Of a stretch of 64,000 nucleotides of DNA, positions 1 to 11,901 are shown piece by piece; the stretch's first letter is position 1; each line of letters begins with the position of its first letter. This DNA comes from Apiosordaria backusii (Eukaryota; Ascomycota; Sordariomycetes; Sordariales; Lasiosphaeriaceae): contig JAUKTV010000019.1 of NCBI GenBank assembly GCA_030549205.1, positions 1 to 64,000 of the forward strand, read 5' to 3'. The position numbers and the translations under genes are program-made. The notes under the pieces are model-generated. The model saw only the letters and a program-made list of their open reading frames with translations, was not told where the DNA came from and did no database searches.

Positions 1-2398
1 TTTATAAAAATAAAAATCTTTACTTACTTTTTATTAAAATACTATAATTTAATCGAAGCCTTTTTATTTAAAAAAAGTAAATAAACTTTTACTATATTGC
101 CTTTATAACTATAAAATAAAGTTTATTTTAAATAAAATACTACTATACTATTGCCCTTACCTTTACTTTCTATAAAAGTTATAAATAATATAAAAGTACT
201 TTAACGATTATTTAAATAAATCCTTTATTTAACTTAATACTTTATAAATAATAATACCAGTATTAATAGTAAAAAAGTTAAATAAAGAAATATATATTTA
301 TATAGACTATTAAAAGCTTAATATAGTTATAATAAAAAACCAATACTTAATTTCTTTAATTTAAAAAATATTAAATACCCTATACTACTTTAAATACTTT
401 ATTAAAATAGATATTATTATAACCTTTAATTATCTTTAAATTACCTTTAAAGATAAGTAAAAAATAACATTTAATATTAAATTCAGCCTTTTTAAATACT
501 TAATAGTAAACTTTAATATAATAAATACCTTTAGTTTCTTTTAATATTATATTAACTATATACTCTTTAATCTTTTAAATAAGTATATAATAGTATATTT
601 AAATAATATTTAAATCTATAGTAAAATAAAGTTAAAATACTGCTAGTATATATATAAAGTACTTTAAAGATTTATTAAGGCCAGCCTTACTTTAAATATT
701 AAAAAGTATAAGTTTAATATAATAAAAATAAAGTATTTAAGTTTAATAATCTTAATAACCGGTATTATAATAGACTTTAATAAAGTAAAGACTATTATTA
801 ATTAAGAACTTTTATAAATATTAAAGGAACTATAGTATTTTATAGGCTTTATAAACTTTTACTAGTAATTTATTAAAGGCTTTTTATTTATTATCTATTT
901 CTTTATTAACTTAATAAATAAAGAAAAGTAAATAGCTTTAAATAAAGAGGCTATTATTACCTTTAAGTTTTTAAAATAAGCCTTTATAATAGTATTAATT
1001 TTAAGCTATTTTAATTTAAAAAAGAAGATAGTAATAAAGGTAAATACCTTTAATAAAACCTTAAAGAAAGTCCTATTTTAATATAATAAAATAAAAAAGC
1101 TCTATTTAATAATATTCTTTTTAATAAAGTATATAGTAATAAAGTATAATTATAAAATCTATAATAAAGAATTACTAATAATTATAAAGGCATTTAAAAA
1201 ATAAAGATTAGAACTTTAAAAAAGTTAAAACATAATTAAAGTAATAATAGATTATAAAAGCCTTTAATACTTTATAATAATGAAATTACTTAATTAATGA
1301 TAGGTTAAGTAGTGTAAATTTTTAAATAACTTCATCTTTTAATTCTAATATTAAATAAAGAGATATACTATTATTTTAAATATATTTTTATAATAATTTA
1401 GAAATACCTTTAAAAGTATTAAGGATTTTTCTAACGATAGAATAGTAAACTATATATAAATACTTTTTTTTTAAAAATATTAAATATAATTAAATACTAA
1501 ACTAAGCTTACTTTACCTTTATATTTTTAATATTTTATAATTAATTGATAAGTTAATTAATATTATTTATAGAATTTAGATAATTGCCTTTTTAATTTTT
1601 AAAGTTTTTTAAAATTTAATAAGGAAATAGTTCTTTAAAGCTTTACTTTATAAACTTTAAACTTTAAAAGAAGACTATACAGTAGTAAATAACTATATCT
1701 TTATAAAAGACAGACTTTAAATCTTCTTTAACGATCTTTTAAAACTATAGATCCTATACTAGACCTATAGTTCTTTACTAAAGGACTATTTTAAATACTT
1801 TAAGACTTTTAACTTTATTTACTATATATATTATTAATTATAAATATCTTAAATAGTAGCTTTATTTATAAAAAAGCTATTACCTATATATATAAATAAA
1901 GTTATTATAACTCTTTTTAACTGGTTTTTTAAAATTACTATTAGTGCTTTTTAAACTATAGTCGGATATTTCTATAGACTTTATTAGCCTATTACTACTA
2001 TATAAGTAGAACAGTTTAAAGTATAAGTCTATAATAGTAATAGTAAACTGATTAATTAAAAATACTACTATAAAGATAATGGTAAAGTATTTTATTACCT
2101 TTATATACTAACTTTATAAGATCTTTAGCTTTATTATCTTTAATTAAAGAACCTAGTTTATATTAGTATTTTAAAAACAAATAAACCGTCTTTTAAGTAT
2201 TATATTAAAAGCTTTATTAGCATTCTATTTTAAAACTGATAATTATATTAAGATTGTAAATACTAGAATAGAATAGTATTTAAAGGCCTACTATTTATTC
2301 TATTAAGATAATTAAAATAAGTAACTATCGCTAGTTAAGTTTATAGTTAATAATTATACCTTAAAAACTATTAGCCTATTTTCTTTTTTTACTAACTA
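1..2398 (+). mobile_element. RIP-degraded Ty3/gypsy pol relic (RT, RNase H and downstream)
   Basis: This is a dead Ty3/gypsy polymerase region read on the plus strand and cut by the window start. Around 450-545 the translation follows the gypsy reverse transcriptase block that normally ends in MPFGLTNAPATF, heavily substituted. At 596-622 the catalytic YLDD box reads YLNNI, then a stop, then IYS, so both aspartates became asparagine. At about 1145-1200 an RNase H segment reads close to YNYKIYNKELLIIIKAF. Stops are frequent and nearly every change is the C-to-T or G-to-A type made by RIP. I could not place the integrase with confidence. No functional product is expected. Confidence 0.75.
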
Positions 2399-2411
2399 TA
2401 GTTAGTACTTA

Positions 2412-3406
2412 TGTCTCTCTAAAAAGTAGAGCTTCTAAAAAAGAATTTCTTTTACAACGCTATATCCGGCGTTGATTCTCTTTACAGTTAATCTAGTATA
2501 CCATTTAAACTGCTTAGGGCTACTGTTATAGTTATATAACTAGTATATATTTATTATATACTTATTATATAACAAAACCTTTTACTATCAAGTTTAATAA
2601 TAAGCTTATATAATAACATTATAGTTAAACCTTTTAAACGCCTTCTTTACTATTAAATTATTTATAACTGTACCGATAACTTCTTTACTGGCCTATATTA
2701 AAGTTAAATACCAGCGCCTATATAAAATTAAAAAGGATTCTATTTACTTTTCTTTCTCTTTTATATTACCTATTATATTCTTTTCCTATATTATTTACTA
2801 TATTACTTTCCTATATTACCTACTATATTATTCTTCTATATTACCTACTATATTAAGACTTAATTAATTATAATAGTAAATATAAGTTTGTCTTATATAA
2901 CTTAATAATTAAAAGATAGTACTAATATAATAGTAGTATATAATTATATTAAAAGCTTATAAGTATAAAATTTTAAGGTTAGATTATTATAAGTACCTTA
3001 AATTAGCTGATATAATAATGGCTATATTAAAGAAAGATAGTAAGAAGTAAAAGAATATAAGTATTGCTTATACTTAAATATATACTATATATACTATTAT
3101 TACTTTATCTATTAATTAATATACTAAACTCTATTAATTCAAATAGGATCTGATCGATCTTAATATAGATTAGTAGATTAAAGAAGATAATATAGAGACT
3201 TAAGATAAAGCCTTTAAATAAAAAGATAAAGTAGAAGGGTAGTTAGTAATGCTAATATTAATTGCAGGTATAATAGTAAAGGCTAAGATACTTTAATAAA
3301 TAGCCAGTTTAATAATATATTAAATAACTTAAAGATACTGTTTACTATTATATTAATCGTAAGCATCTATATATTATATTTTATATATATACTACTGAAC
3401 CTTAAG
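2412..3406 (+). repeat. Unclassified dispersed repeat, family A copy 1, flanked by 13-bp direct repeats
   Basis: A 995-bp block starting TGTCTCTCTAAAAAGTAG and ending CTGAACCTTAAG. It matches the reverse complement of the split block at 35447-43599 through most of its length, and has about 180 bp of extra sequence in the middle (about 2630-2810). It is bounded by a perfect 13-bp direct repeat, TAGTTAGTACTTA, at 2399-2411 and 3407-3419. Those flanks look like a target-site duplication too long for an LTR retrotransposon. I see no terminal inverted repeats and no poly-A tail. It is strongly AT-shifted, so mutated after insertion. Confidence 0.7.
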
Positions 3407-3419
3407 TAGTTAGTACTTA

Positions 3420-5490
3420 TAGATAGGCATTCAATCTATAGAATAAGCTAGTATTGCTAAAATCGCAATATAGTAATGTAAGTTTCTTAAAGCTAAAATA
3501 GCTATTAAATGTTTTTAAAAAGTAATAAGCTGATATTAGGCCTTTATAGTAAAAGTATAGAAAAAATAAGCCTACTATATAAATATTAAATAATAAGACT
3601 ACCTTTATTACTTTATTAAAGATAAGGTTTAAATTAATATTTACTATCTATCTTTAAAAAGACTAATAGTAAAGCTTAATAACTGATAGTACAGTCTATT
3701 TATTATAATTAAGGTCTATTTATATACAGTAATAATAGGACTTTTACTTAACTTAAAAGCTTCCCTTATCTTTTATATCTTTTTAATTAAAAAGTATATA
3801 GAAAAAGTTTTAAACTAGGATTTAGTAAATAAGGAGTTTAATTAAAAAGTAAATAGTATTTTATTAATAGATTAAAGTAAAAGTAATACCGAAGAGAAGT
3901 TTTTTTTTAAGAAAATTTTAAGTTTAAAAGTAGTTAAAGGAAAACTCTAATATTAAAGAAAGTAGCCTTTTCTTTATAGACCTATATAAAAGCTAATAAT
4001 AAATCTAATAAGGTATAATAGTAATATCAAGGCTTTTTATATTAAAAATCTATTTAAGTCTAACTTAATTATAGTATTAATATAATAGTTAAGTATAGAA
4101 AGTAAAAGAGGATAGCTATTTAAATAGATTTAACTACTTAGTTTTAAAATGATAAGATTTAAGGCTTATAGATAGTAAGATTAAGTTTAAAAAAAGTAAT
4201 TACCGAAAGAAAAGCTAAAATAAAATAGAAAGAAAATATAGTTAAATCTTAAAAAGTAAAGAAGATTAGTAAATTAAAGTAAAGATAAAGGTAAAATACT
4301 ATCGGATTAAATAGTTTAAATATATAAAAAGTTATTTATAATAAAGTAAAAAGTATAGTTAATAAAATCTTAACCTTTCTAATTATCATTAGTAATACCT
4401 TTTAAATAGTATATAGTTAAAATATTTACAGTATTAATATAGACTATACTTATAGTAATAATTATAAAGTTATAAGTAAGATCTTTTAAAAGTAACTATA
4501 TTATAGTTATATACTGGTACTTCTTTAAGATAGCTTTAGCTTTATTAAACTTTTTAAGGAGGTTTTAAAAAGTAAAAAGGAGACTATAATAGAAGAATAT
4601 AGTTTAATAATATATAGTTAAAAATTAAAAGTATATAGTATAGGCAGCCTATAATAGAGTTAATAATAAATTAAATAAAAATTAATGTTAAAAAATATAT
4701 TTTAATATCCTTTTTAAAACTGATAAAATAATAAAACTTATACTATATTTTAGTAACTAATTTAAAAGCGGTAATAAGGTATTAAAAATAGAAAACTTTA
4801 GTAAAGTAAAGTAAGAAAGTAGTATATAGTAACTTATAGTAATAACTTTAATAAAACCTCTATAAACTATAATTAGATAGTAAAAGTTAATAAGTTACTT
4901 TTTATTATTTTTATTAATATTATAGTCTTTTAAAGTCTTTTAAAATTGAAAAAGGAAGTTTAATATTAAATAGGTATCTTTAAAATTACTAAGCATTTTA
5001 GTAAGGATTTAAAGTTAAAAAATAAACGACTTAATTATAAAATATAAAAGTAAAATAAGCACTTACTTAATTATAGTTTAATTTACTTTAAATATATACT
5101 TTATATTTCTTTTTATTTACCTTTATAAAGTAACAGTTAACTAAAAATAATTCAGTTTTATTAAACTTAGACTTTTTAATTTACAAACGTTAGTAAGATA
5201 TATAAATAATAGTAAAGTAGTAAGTTATAGCTATATAGTTTTATTAATAAATACTTTAAAGTATAATAGTATATTATAATAGAAATAGGGTTTTAAAAAA
5301 AGAAAGTAATTAAGAAATAACGATTTAAAAGTAAGACATTAACGGTAAGAATAAAAGTTAGTTAAAAAAAGAGAATATTATAACGATTTAGTAAGAAAAG
5401 GAAGTATTATATGTAAGGAAGTTTATAAGTTAGTTAAGAAATTACTATAAAGTAAGGTATTTACTTATATAATAAAGAAATAAGGCTTTT
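3420..5490. other. AT-rich RIP-type DNA, no gene recognised
   Basis: About 2 kb of very AT-rich sequence full of stops in all frames. It probably derives from repeat DNA, possibly continuing the gypsy relic split by the repeat at 2412-3406. I found no motif good enough to assign a family. Confidence 0.6.
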
Positions 5491-5495
5491 AATAA
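5491..5495. repeat. Target-site duplication AATAA, left flank of the minus-strand Copia element
   Basis: AATAA here is repeated directly at 11897-11901, immediately outside the other end of the element. Confidence 0.75.
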
Positions 5496-6190
5496 TATTG
5501 GAATAGGTATGGCCAATTACAGGCCTAAGGGCCCTGTAATTAGTGCTTACATACTGGCTTACAGTACAGTGGAAGTCTTATACGCAATACCTATAGCTTA
5601 GTGCTGGGGTATTAGAATGCAGTACCTTGCAGGTACTGCAGGATAGAAATATAGTAGGTAAACAATTGTATTGTAGTATTAGCCTTCTATAAATCTATTA
5701 TAATAATCTCTATAGTAAGGTTTATATTTAACTTCTACTATATACTTACTAACTGATATACGGTGCCTTATATACCCTAGCGGGCAAATAGACTAAAGTA
5801 CAGTTTAGTTAACCCTAAGGTTTACTAAGCTTTATAAACTATTTATTAAGCCCTTTATAGCTTCTAACCTATAGGGCCTATAGACCTATAATTTAATATA
5901 GTAATAATATATTTACTTAACTATAGGCCTACTAAGTCTTGGCCAATTTGGCTAGTCTAGTAGTTAATTACAGGATTTATAGGTAGTTAAGTTAGCGTAG
6001 TTTATAGCTTTTTAATAATCGACTTATAGCTATATAAAAGGAGCTATGAAACTTAATACCTTTAACTTAAAGTGCAGGTTATTATAGGGTTAGGGTTAAG
6101 CTACTTATATTGCCTATAATAGTAGGCCTTAATAGTTCAAATATAAAATTATAGGCAGTTTGGCTTACTAGTTAGTAAAATGTAGACCTT
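5496..6190 (-). repeat. Truncated 3' LTR of the minus-strand Copia element
   Basis: Begins TATTGGAATAGG, the reverse complement of the family's LTR end, and tracks the right LTR until the shared motif GACCTTTA/GGCCTTTG, where it switches to internal sequence. Confidence 0.8.
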
Positions 6191-9100
6191 TAAGCTTACT
6201 ATAGTAAATTACTATATACTTTTTAAAAGCTACTATACTATAAAAGCAATATTAGGCCTTATTTAGGTTATTAAATATATTATAGTACTTACTATATATT
6301 AAAATAGTATATAATCTAACTTACTTATAGGGCTTTCTTTTAATTTAAGGTCCTTATACTAAGTTATAATTTTAAGCTATAATAAAACTAGTATTTTATA
6401 GCTATTTTTAAAGCTAAAGGTCTTAATTAACTTCTATATATATCAGGCTTAATTAAGCTATAGAAGGAAGCAATACCTATCCTTTATTATTTAAATACTT
6501 AAAAAGAAGGAAGCTAGCCTTTTATTTTCTATCGAATAGACCTTATTTAAACTTTTCTTAAGCTATTAAATATAGGCCTTATTAAAGCCTATAATTAAAC
6601 AATTATTAATATAGGTTATTATAAAAATCTTAGCATTAGGATTATAAAAGATAGTAGAGTTAAAAATTAATACTATAAAACCTTCTTTTTTTAATAGCTT
6701 AGTAAGTTTAGCTTACTAAAGTTTAAGGCTTTACTTTAAACTATATAAGGCTTTAAAAAGGTAAATTATTTAGTTGGTTTTAAACTTAAAGCCTTATCTA
6801 TATAGCTTGGTTTTAATAGTTAAGTCTGCTTTTTAATAGAACTTATAAAAGCCTTTAAGTATAGTTATATAATTCTTCTCTTTTAAATAGCTATTAAGAA
6901 ATGCCTTTATAAAATCGATCTACTTTATTTCTTAGTTTAATAAAGCTACTATAGTTAGTAGTATATATTAAGGAAATAGTATAGTAATAAAGGCAAAGGT
7001 CTTTATAAAATCTAAGCCTTCCTTTTATAAAAGTCCTCTAATAATTAGTTTAATTTTAAACTTTAAAACCCTATTTTCTTTATCAGTCTTTTTATATAGT
7101 ACTAACCTACTAATTAATAGTATACAGTTTTTAAAGAAAGTACTTTAGAGAAGGAACTTAAAGGTTCTTTAATCAACTATTTACTTAAATTTACTATATA
7201 TAGTATTTAATTAGTAGGGTTTTTTAAGGTTCTTTAATATTTATTTAAGTATTTAAAGTAATAAACTAATATTAAAAGGACCTTTAAAGACCTTATAATA
7301 ATAGGCCTTAGTTTTAATTAATATTGATTTAATAAATTAATTAATACCTATTTTAATATCTTTACTTACATTTAAATATAGTTCTTTTATTTCTATTAAT
7401 AAATAGCCTTTAATAGGAGGTTTTGGGCCAGCTTTAAAGTCTATAATAGATCTATTAAAAGACTTTAGGCTACTATCGATTATAGCCTTTTAAATAATAG
7501 GCCTATTAATTAGCTTACTATTAAAGAATTTTTCAGTATTAGCCTATTAGTTAATTTACAAACTTAACTAGGCAGCTAAATCATTTATTAAATATAAGTT
7601 ACTATCTTTATTTACTAACTACAATTATAATAGTTTTACCTTCCTTTAGTTTAAATCCCCTTTTAAAATAGCAATAATACTTTAAATTATAGTAGGCTTA
7701 TTTACTATATTAATAAAAGAAGATTTTACTATTGCCTTTTTAACTGGTATTTATATTTAATAGGTCTTACTTTTAAAGACAGTTAATTGCTTATTAGGCT
7801 CTATATAGGCCTATAGCTTTAAAGCTTTAAATCTTTTTTCCATTAAAATAAAAAGCTCTATAAAAGAGTTTATAGCTTTAAACTAGCTTAAGTCTAGTTT
7901 ATAAAAAAGGAAAGGCTTTAATTTATTATAGAATATTTAATAGAAAGTTAGGTCTTTATTATTAACTGCAGTATAGTAAATTAATTTAAATACTATAAGT
8001 ACTATATAGTACTATAAATATTAAAGGAACTATAATAATACTATTATAGCCTATAATTGTTTTAAAAATACTTTAATAAAGCATTTAATTAGGCTATTTT
8101 ATTAATTAATATAGGGCCTAAAAGTAAAAAATTCAATACCTTTAATAAAAAACTAGGCTTATAATTTATAGTTAATTTCCTTTTTACAGTTATAGTAAAA
8201 ATAAATAAAGTACCTATTATAGCAGTTCTTTAAACCTTTAAAAAAGCCTTTAATAGCGTTTAATATAGTTAGTCTTTTAACGTTTAATAAATAAAAGGTT
8301 TACTTAAACTAGGATTTTCAGTCTATTAAAATTAATACTATAGAAAGCCTATTATAGGATATAGGCTTGATTTTAAAAGTATTGCCTTTAATAGAATTTA
8401 AAACTTTAAATAGGTTTAAAATAATAAAAAATTAAAGCCTTCTTACTACTTTAGCTTTATTATAGGCTAAGTATTAAAAGTTTACTTCTTTTATTTAATT
8501 TAAATTTAAAAGCTTAATAGTAACTTTACTAGTCTTTTTTAACAATATTAGGCCTATATAACCTAACCTAATATACTATTTTAATGCTATTTAAAGTAAT
8601 TTACTATAGTAGTCTATAGTAGTATTAGAGATATTTTTAATAACCTTTTTAAATATATAACCTCCTTAAACCTCTTCTTAATTAAATAAGTTAAGGTTAT
8701 ATAAGCTATTAAGGCCTTTTTTAAATCTATAAAGCTCTTTAATATATCTACCTTAATTAGATCTTTTAAAACTAAGGTTATTTAAACTATTAAGGCCTTT
8801 TATAAGCTAATAGAGCTTTATTCCTTTAAGTCTATTCCGGCTATAGCCTTCTTTATAGTTAAATTTAAACCCCTTAAGCCTATAGGGCTTTACCTTTTAA
8901 ATATTTAAATTAAAGCTAATAGTACTATTGCTATTTAGCTCTATAGGCTTATTATTAAGCCTTTAAAGGTTTAAATCGACCTTTAAATAACTATTCTTTT
9001 AAAATAAAGGCCTATTAAAAAGTTCTACTATTAACTTTTACTTTTAATTAATAATGTTAAAACTTATATTATAGTAAATAATTGGCTTCTTTATCTTTTG

Positions 9101-11047
9101 TAATTTTAAAAAAAAGCCTGAAACTTTAAAGTCGAATACTACTATTAAAACCTTATTCAACTTAAGTAGTACTTCCTTTTTAATCTAACTGCTAGCTTTA
9201 TAGTATAGTATACTATTAAAAAGATTAATATTAAATTAAAGAATATATAAAGTATTTTTAAGTTTAAGCTTAATATATTTAAAAGGTACTTTCTATAAAA
9301 GTACTATAAATATAGCAGTTTTAAAGCCTTTAAGTATTAAAGGACCCTTTCCTATATAAATTATCCTTAATAAGCTATTATTAGACTTATAGTTAGTAAA
9401 CTATTTTCGATTATTAATAATATAGTTAGTAAACTTAATATTATATAGAAGGATATCTTTTAAAAAAAAGGCTATTAGGGCCTTGCTTTTAACGCTTTTA
9501 ATACCTTTAGTAAGTTTTATAAATACTATATAAATACCTTTATTACTATCCTTATTATTAAAGTCTTTAAAGACCTTTAAGGCTAGATTATAGAAGTTTA
9601 TTATATAAATAAATAGATCCTTTACTTTAAGCCTATTTTCAATATCTTTAAGCCTTTTAAAGCATTTCTTCTTTTTCTTCTAAAGAAAGCCTTTAAAGCT
9701 ATTAGAACTACTATAGCTATTACTTTTAAACTTCCTTTTAAAAAAGACCTTCTTTTTAATATCTTTAAAAGGGCCTTCTTTACTTTTATAGGCTATATCT
9801 TTAACGGCTATAGAAGTTAGAATATACTATTCTTTTAATAAGTTTACTATTAAAAAGCTTAAGTTAATAGTACTTATATTTTAGTCTAGTACTTTAGCAG
9901 TCTATATAATACTTTATTATATTTTAATCTATAATAGAAAACTCTTTTCTATAGTTTATAAGTATTGATTTACTTAATTTATAGCTTAAAGGTTAATACC
10001 GGCTAATATAAACTAACTAACTATATTAAAGAACTTAACGTTAAAGCCTACTAAAAAGCTAGTAAATTGGTAAAAGTTTAAAAAGTAGTATTCTTTATAA
10101 AGGTTTCTTTATTATAATTTAATACTACAGAAATACCTTTATATAAGTAGTTTATAGGCTTTAATAGGGTTTATTTGCTATAAAATACAAGCCTAGAGGC
10201 CTAAGGCTATACTGTTTTAAAGTAATATTAATAGTAAAGCCTATTTAGTATTACTTTAGGAAGCTACTATAGTAAGATCTTTTATAAAAGTAGCTATATC
10301 GATTGTATATAGTATAATATTTAGGCCTTATTTCTATAGATTGAAATTCTTAAAGCCTATAAGCCTTTAATTAATAGAGAATTTATAAACCTTTTTGGTT
10401 ATTTTAATAGTAATAATAGTATAAAGGACTTTAATGGAATTACTATTAGCCTTAAGTCTTAGTTAATAAGCTACTATAGTTTCTTAATATATAGCCTTAG
10501 CTATTATTAAAGAAATAATTATAGTAACCTTAGGCTATTTTAAAGTACTTTAAACTACTATTAAGAGTTTAATTTACTTTACTACTTTAATTATAATGCC
10601 TTATAACTATTGAATTTAAGCCTTTTATTCTTTTAATTAAATAGTAAAGGCCTAGTAATTAAGAAAGTTACTTTACCTTTTTACTTTTTTACCTACCTTT
10701 AGGATTTATAGAACTACTTACTTAACTATAAATAAAGTAGAAGGCTATTTCTAACTTTTATAAGCTTGTAATTTATAGGCTTTTAATATCCTATAAAGTC
10801 TAATTTTACACTCCTTATAGTATAATAAATTTTAATAGTAAATGTAAAATTTAAACCTTATAGGCTTTTAGAAAACTTAATAAGGTAAGGCAAGCTTAGT
10901 ATTTACCTTATAACCCTACCTCGATAGATAGGCTATAAAATTAGTAATTTTATAACCTACTTATAGTATAGTCTATAATAGTTTAAGATTTATTTATAAA
11001 GAGCTTTAAGCTTAAGCTTATAAGCTTATAATTTAGCTAAGTATTTT

Positions 11048-11061
11048 CTAAGCTTATAACC
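11048..11061 (-). other. Primer-binding site of the minus-strand Copia element
   Basis: Reads GGTTATAAGCTTAG on the minus strand directly inside the 5' LTR. This is a mutated version of the GGTTATAAGCCCGG found at the same place in the plus-strand copy. Confidence 0.6.
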
Positions 11062-11896
11062 TATTAAAATAGGTATAGTCAATTATAGGCCTAAAGGCCT
11101 TGTAATTAATACTTATATACTAGCTTATAGTATAGTAGAAGTTTTATATATAATATCTATAGCTTAGTATTAAGGTATTAGAATACAGTACTTTATAGGT
11201 ATTGTAAGATAGAAATATAGTAAGTAAATAATTGTATTATAGTATTAGCCTTTTATAAATCTACTATAATAATCTCTATAGTAAGGTTTATACTTGACCT
11301 TTACTATATACTTACCGACTAATATACAGTGCCTTATATATTTTAGTAGGTAGATAAGTTAGAATACAGCTTAATTAACTTTAAGGTTTACTAAGCCTTG
11401 TAAACTACTTACTAAACCCTTTATAGCTTTTAACTTATAGGGCCTATAGGCTTATAATTTAGTATAGTAATAATATATCTACTTAACTATAAGCTTACTA
11501 AGTCTTGGCCAATTTGGCCAGCCCAGTGGTTAGCTATAAGTCTTATAGGTAGTTAAGTTAGTATAGTTTATAGCTCTTTAATAATCGACTTACGGCTATA
11601 TAAAAGGAGCTATAAAACTCAGTACCTTTAACTTAAAGTGCAGGTTATTGTAGGGTTAGGGTTAGGCCACTTATACTGCCTATAGTAGTAGGCCTTAGTA
11701 GCCTGAATATAAAATTATAGGCAGTTTGGCCTACTGGTTAGTAGGATATAGGCCTTTGAATAGCCCTATAATGAAGTAAGATGCCAGGCAAGTGCCGGAT
11801 AGCTGACGGGTAGGCTTTCCTACTTAAGCTTCCACCATGTAGTATAATAGTAGCCACCTACTGTAAACTTAGGCCTCACAGGGACCTAGTTTAATA
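11062..11896 (-). repeat. 5' LTR (835 bp) of the minus-strand Copia element
   Basis: Same length as the LTR at 34460-35294. Its reverse complement begins TATTAAACTAGGTCCC (TGTTAAAC in the other copy). It contains a telomere-like TAGGGTTAGGGTTAGG motif near 11653. Confidence 0.85.
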
Positions 11897-11901
11897 AATA
11901 A

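Larger units (their letters stand above)
5496..11896 (-). mobile_element. RIP-inactivated Copia retrotransposon with internal 3' deletion
   Basis: A minus-strand Copia-type element of the same family as the one at 27191-35294. The right end (11062-11896) is a complete 835-bp 5' LTR. The left end (5496 to about 6190) is a 3' LTR that lacks its first roughly 140 bp. The internal region runs from a primer-binding site next to 11061 to about 6191. There, sequence matching the RNase H-proximal part of the other copy (its position about 33640) is joined directly to the LTR. RNase H, the polypurine tract and the LTR start are therefore missing. AATAA duplications flank both ends, so the deletion happened after insertion or during reverse transcription. 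Stops pervade all frames, with no coding capacity. Confidence 0.85.

Noticed and set aside
2412..3406. Interpretation of repeat family A as a solo LTR
   Set aside because: Flanking duplications of 12-13 bp in both copies do not fit LTR integrases.
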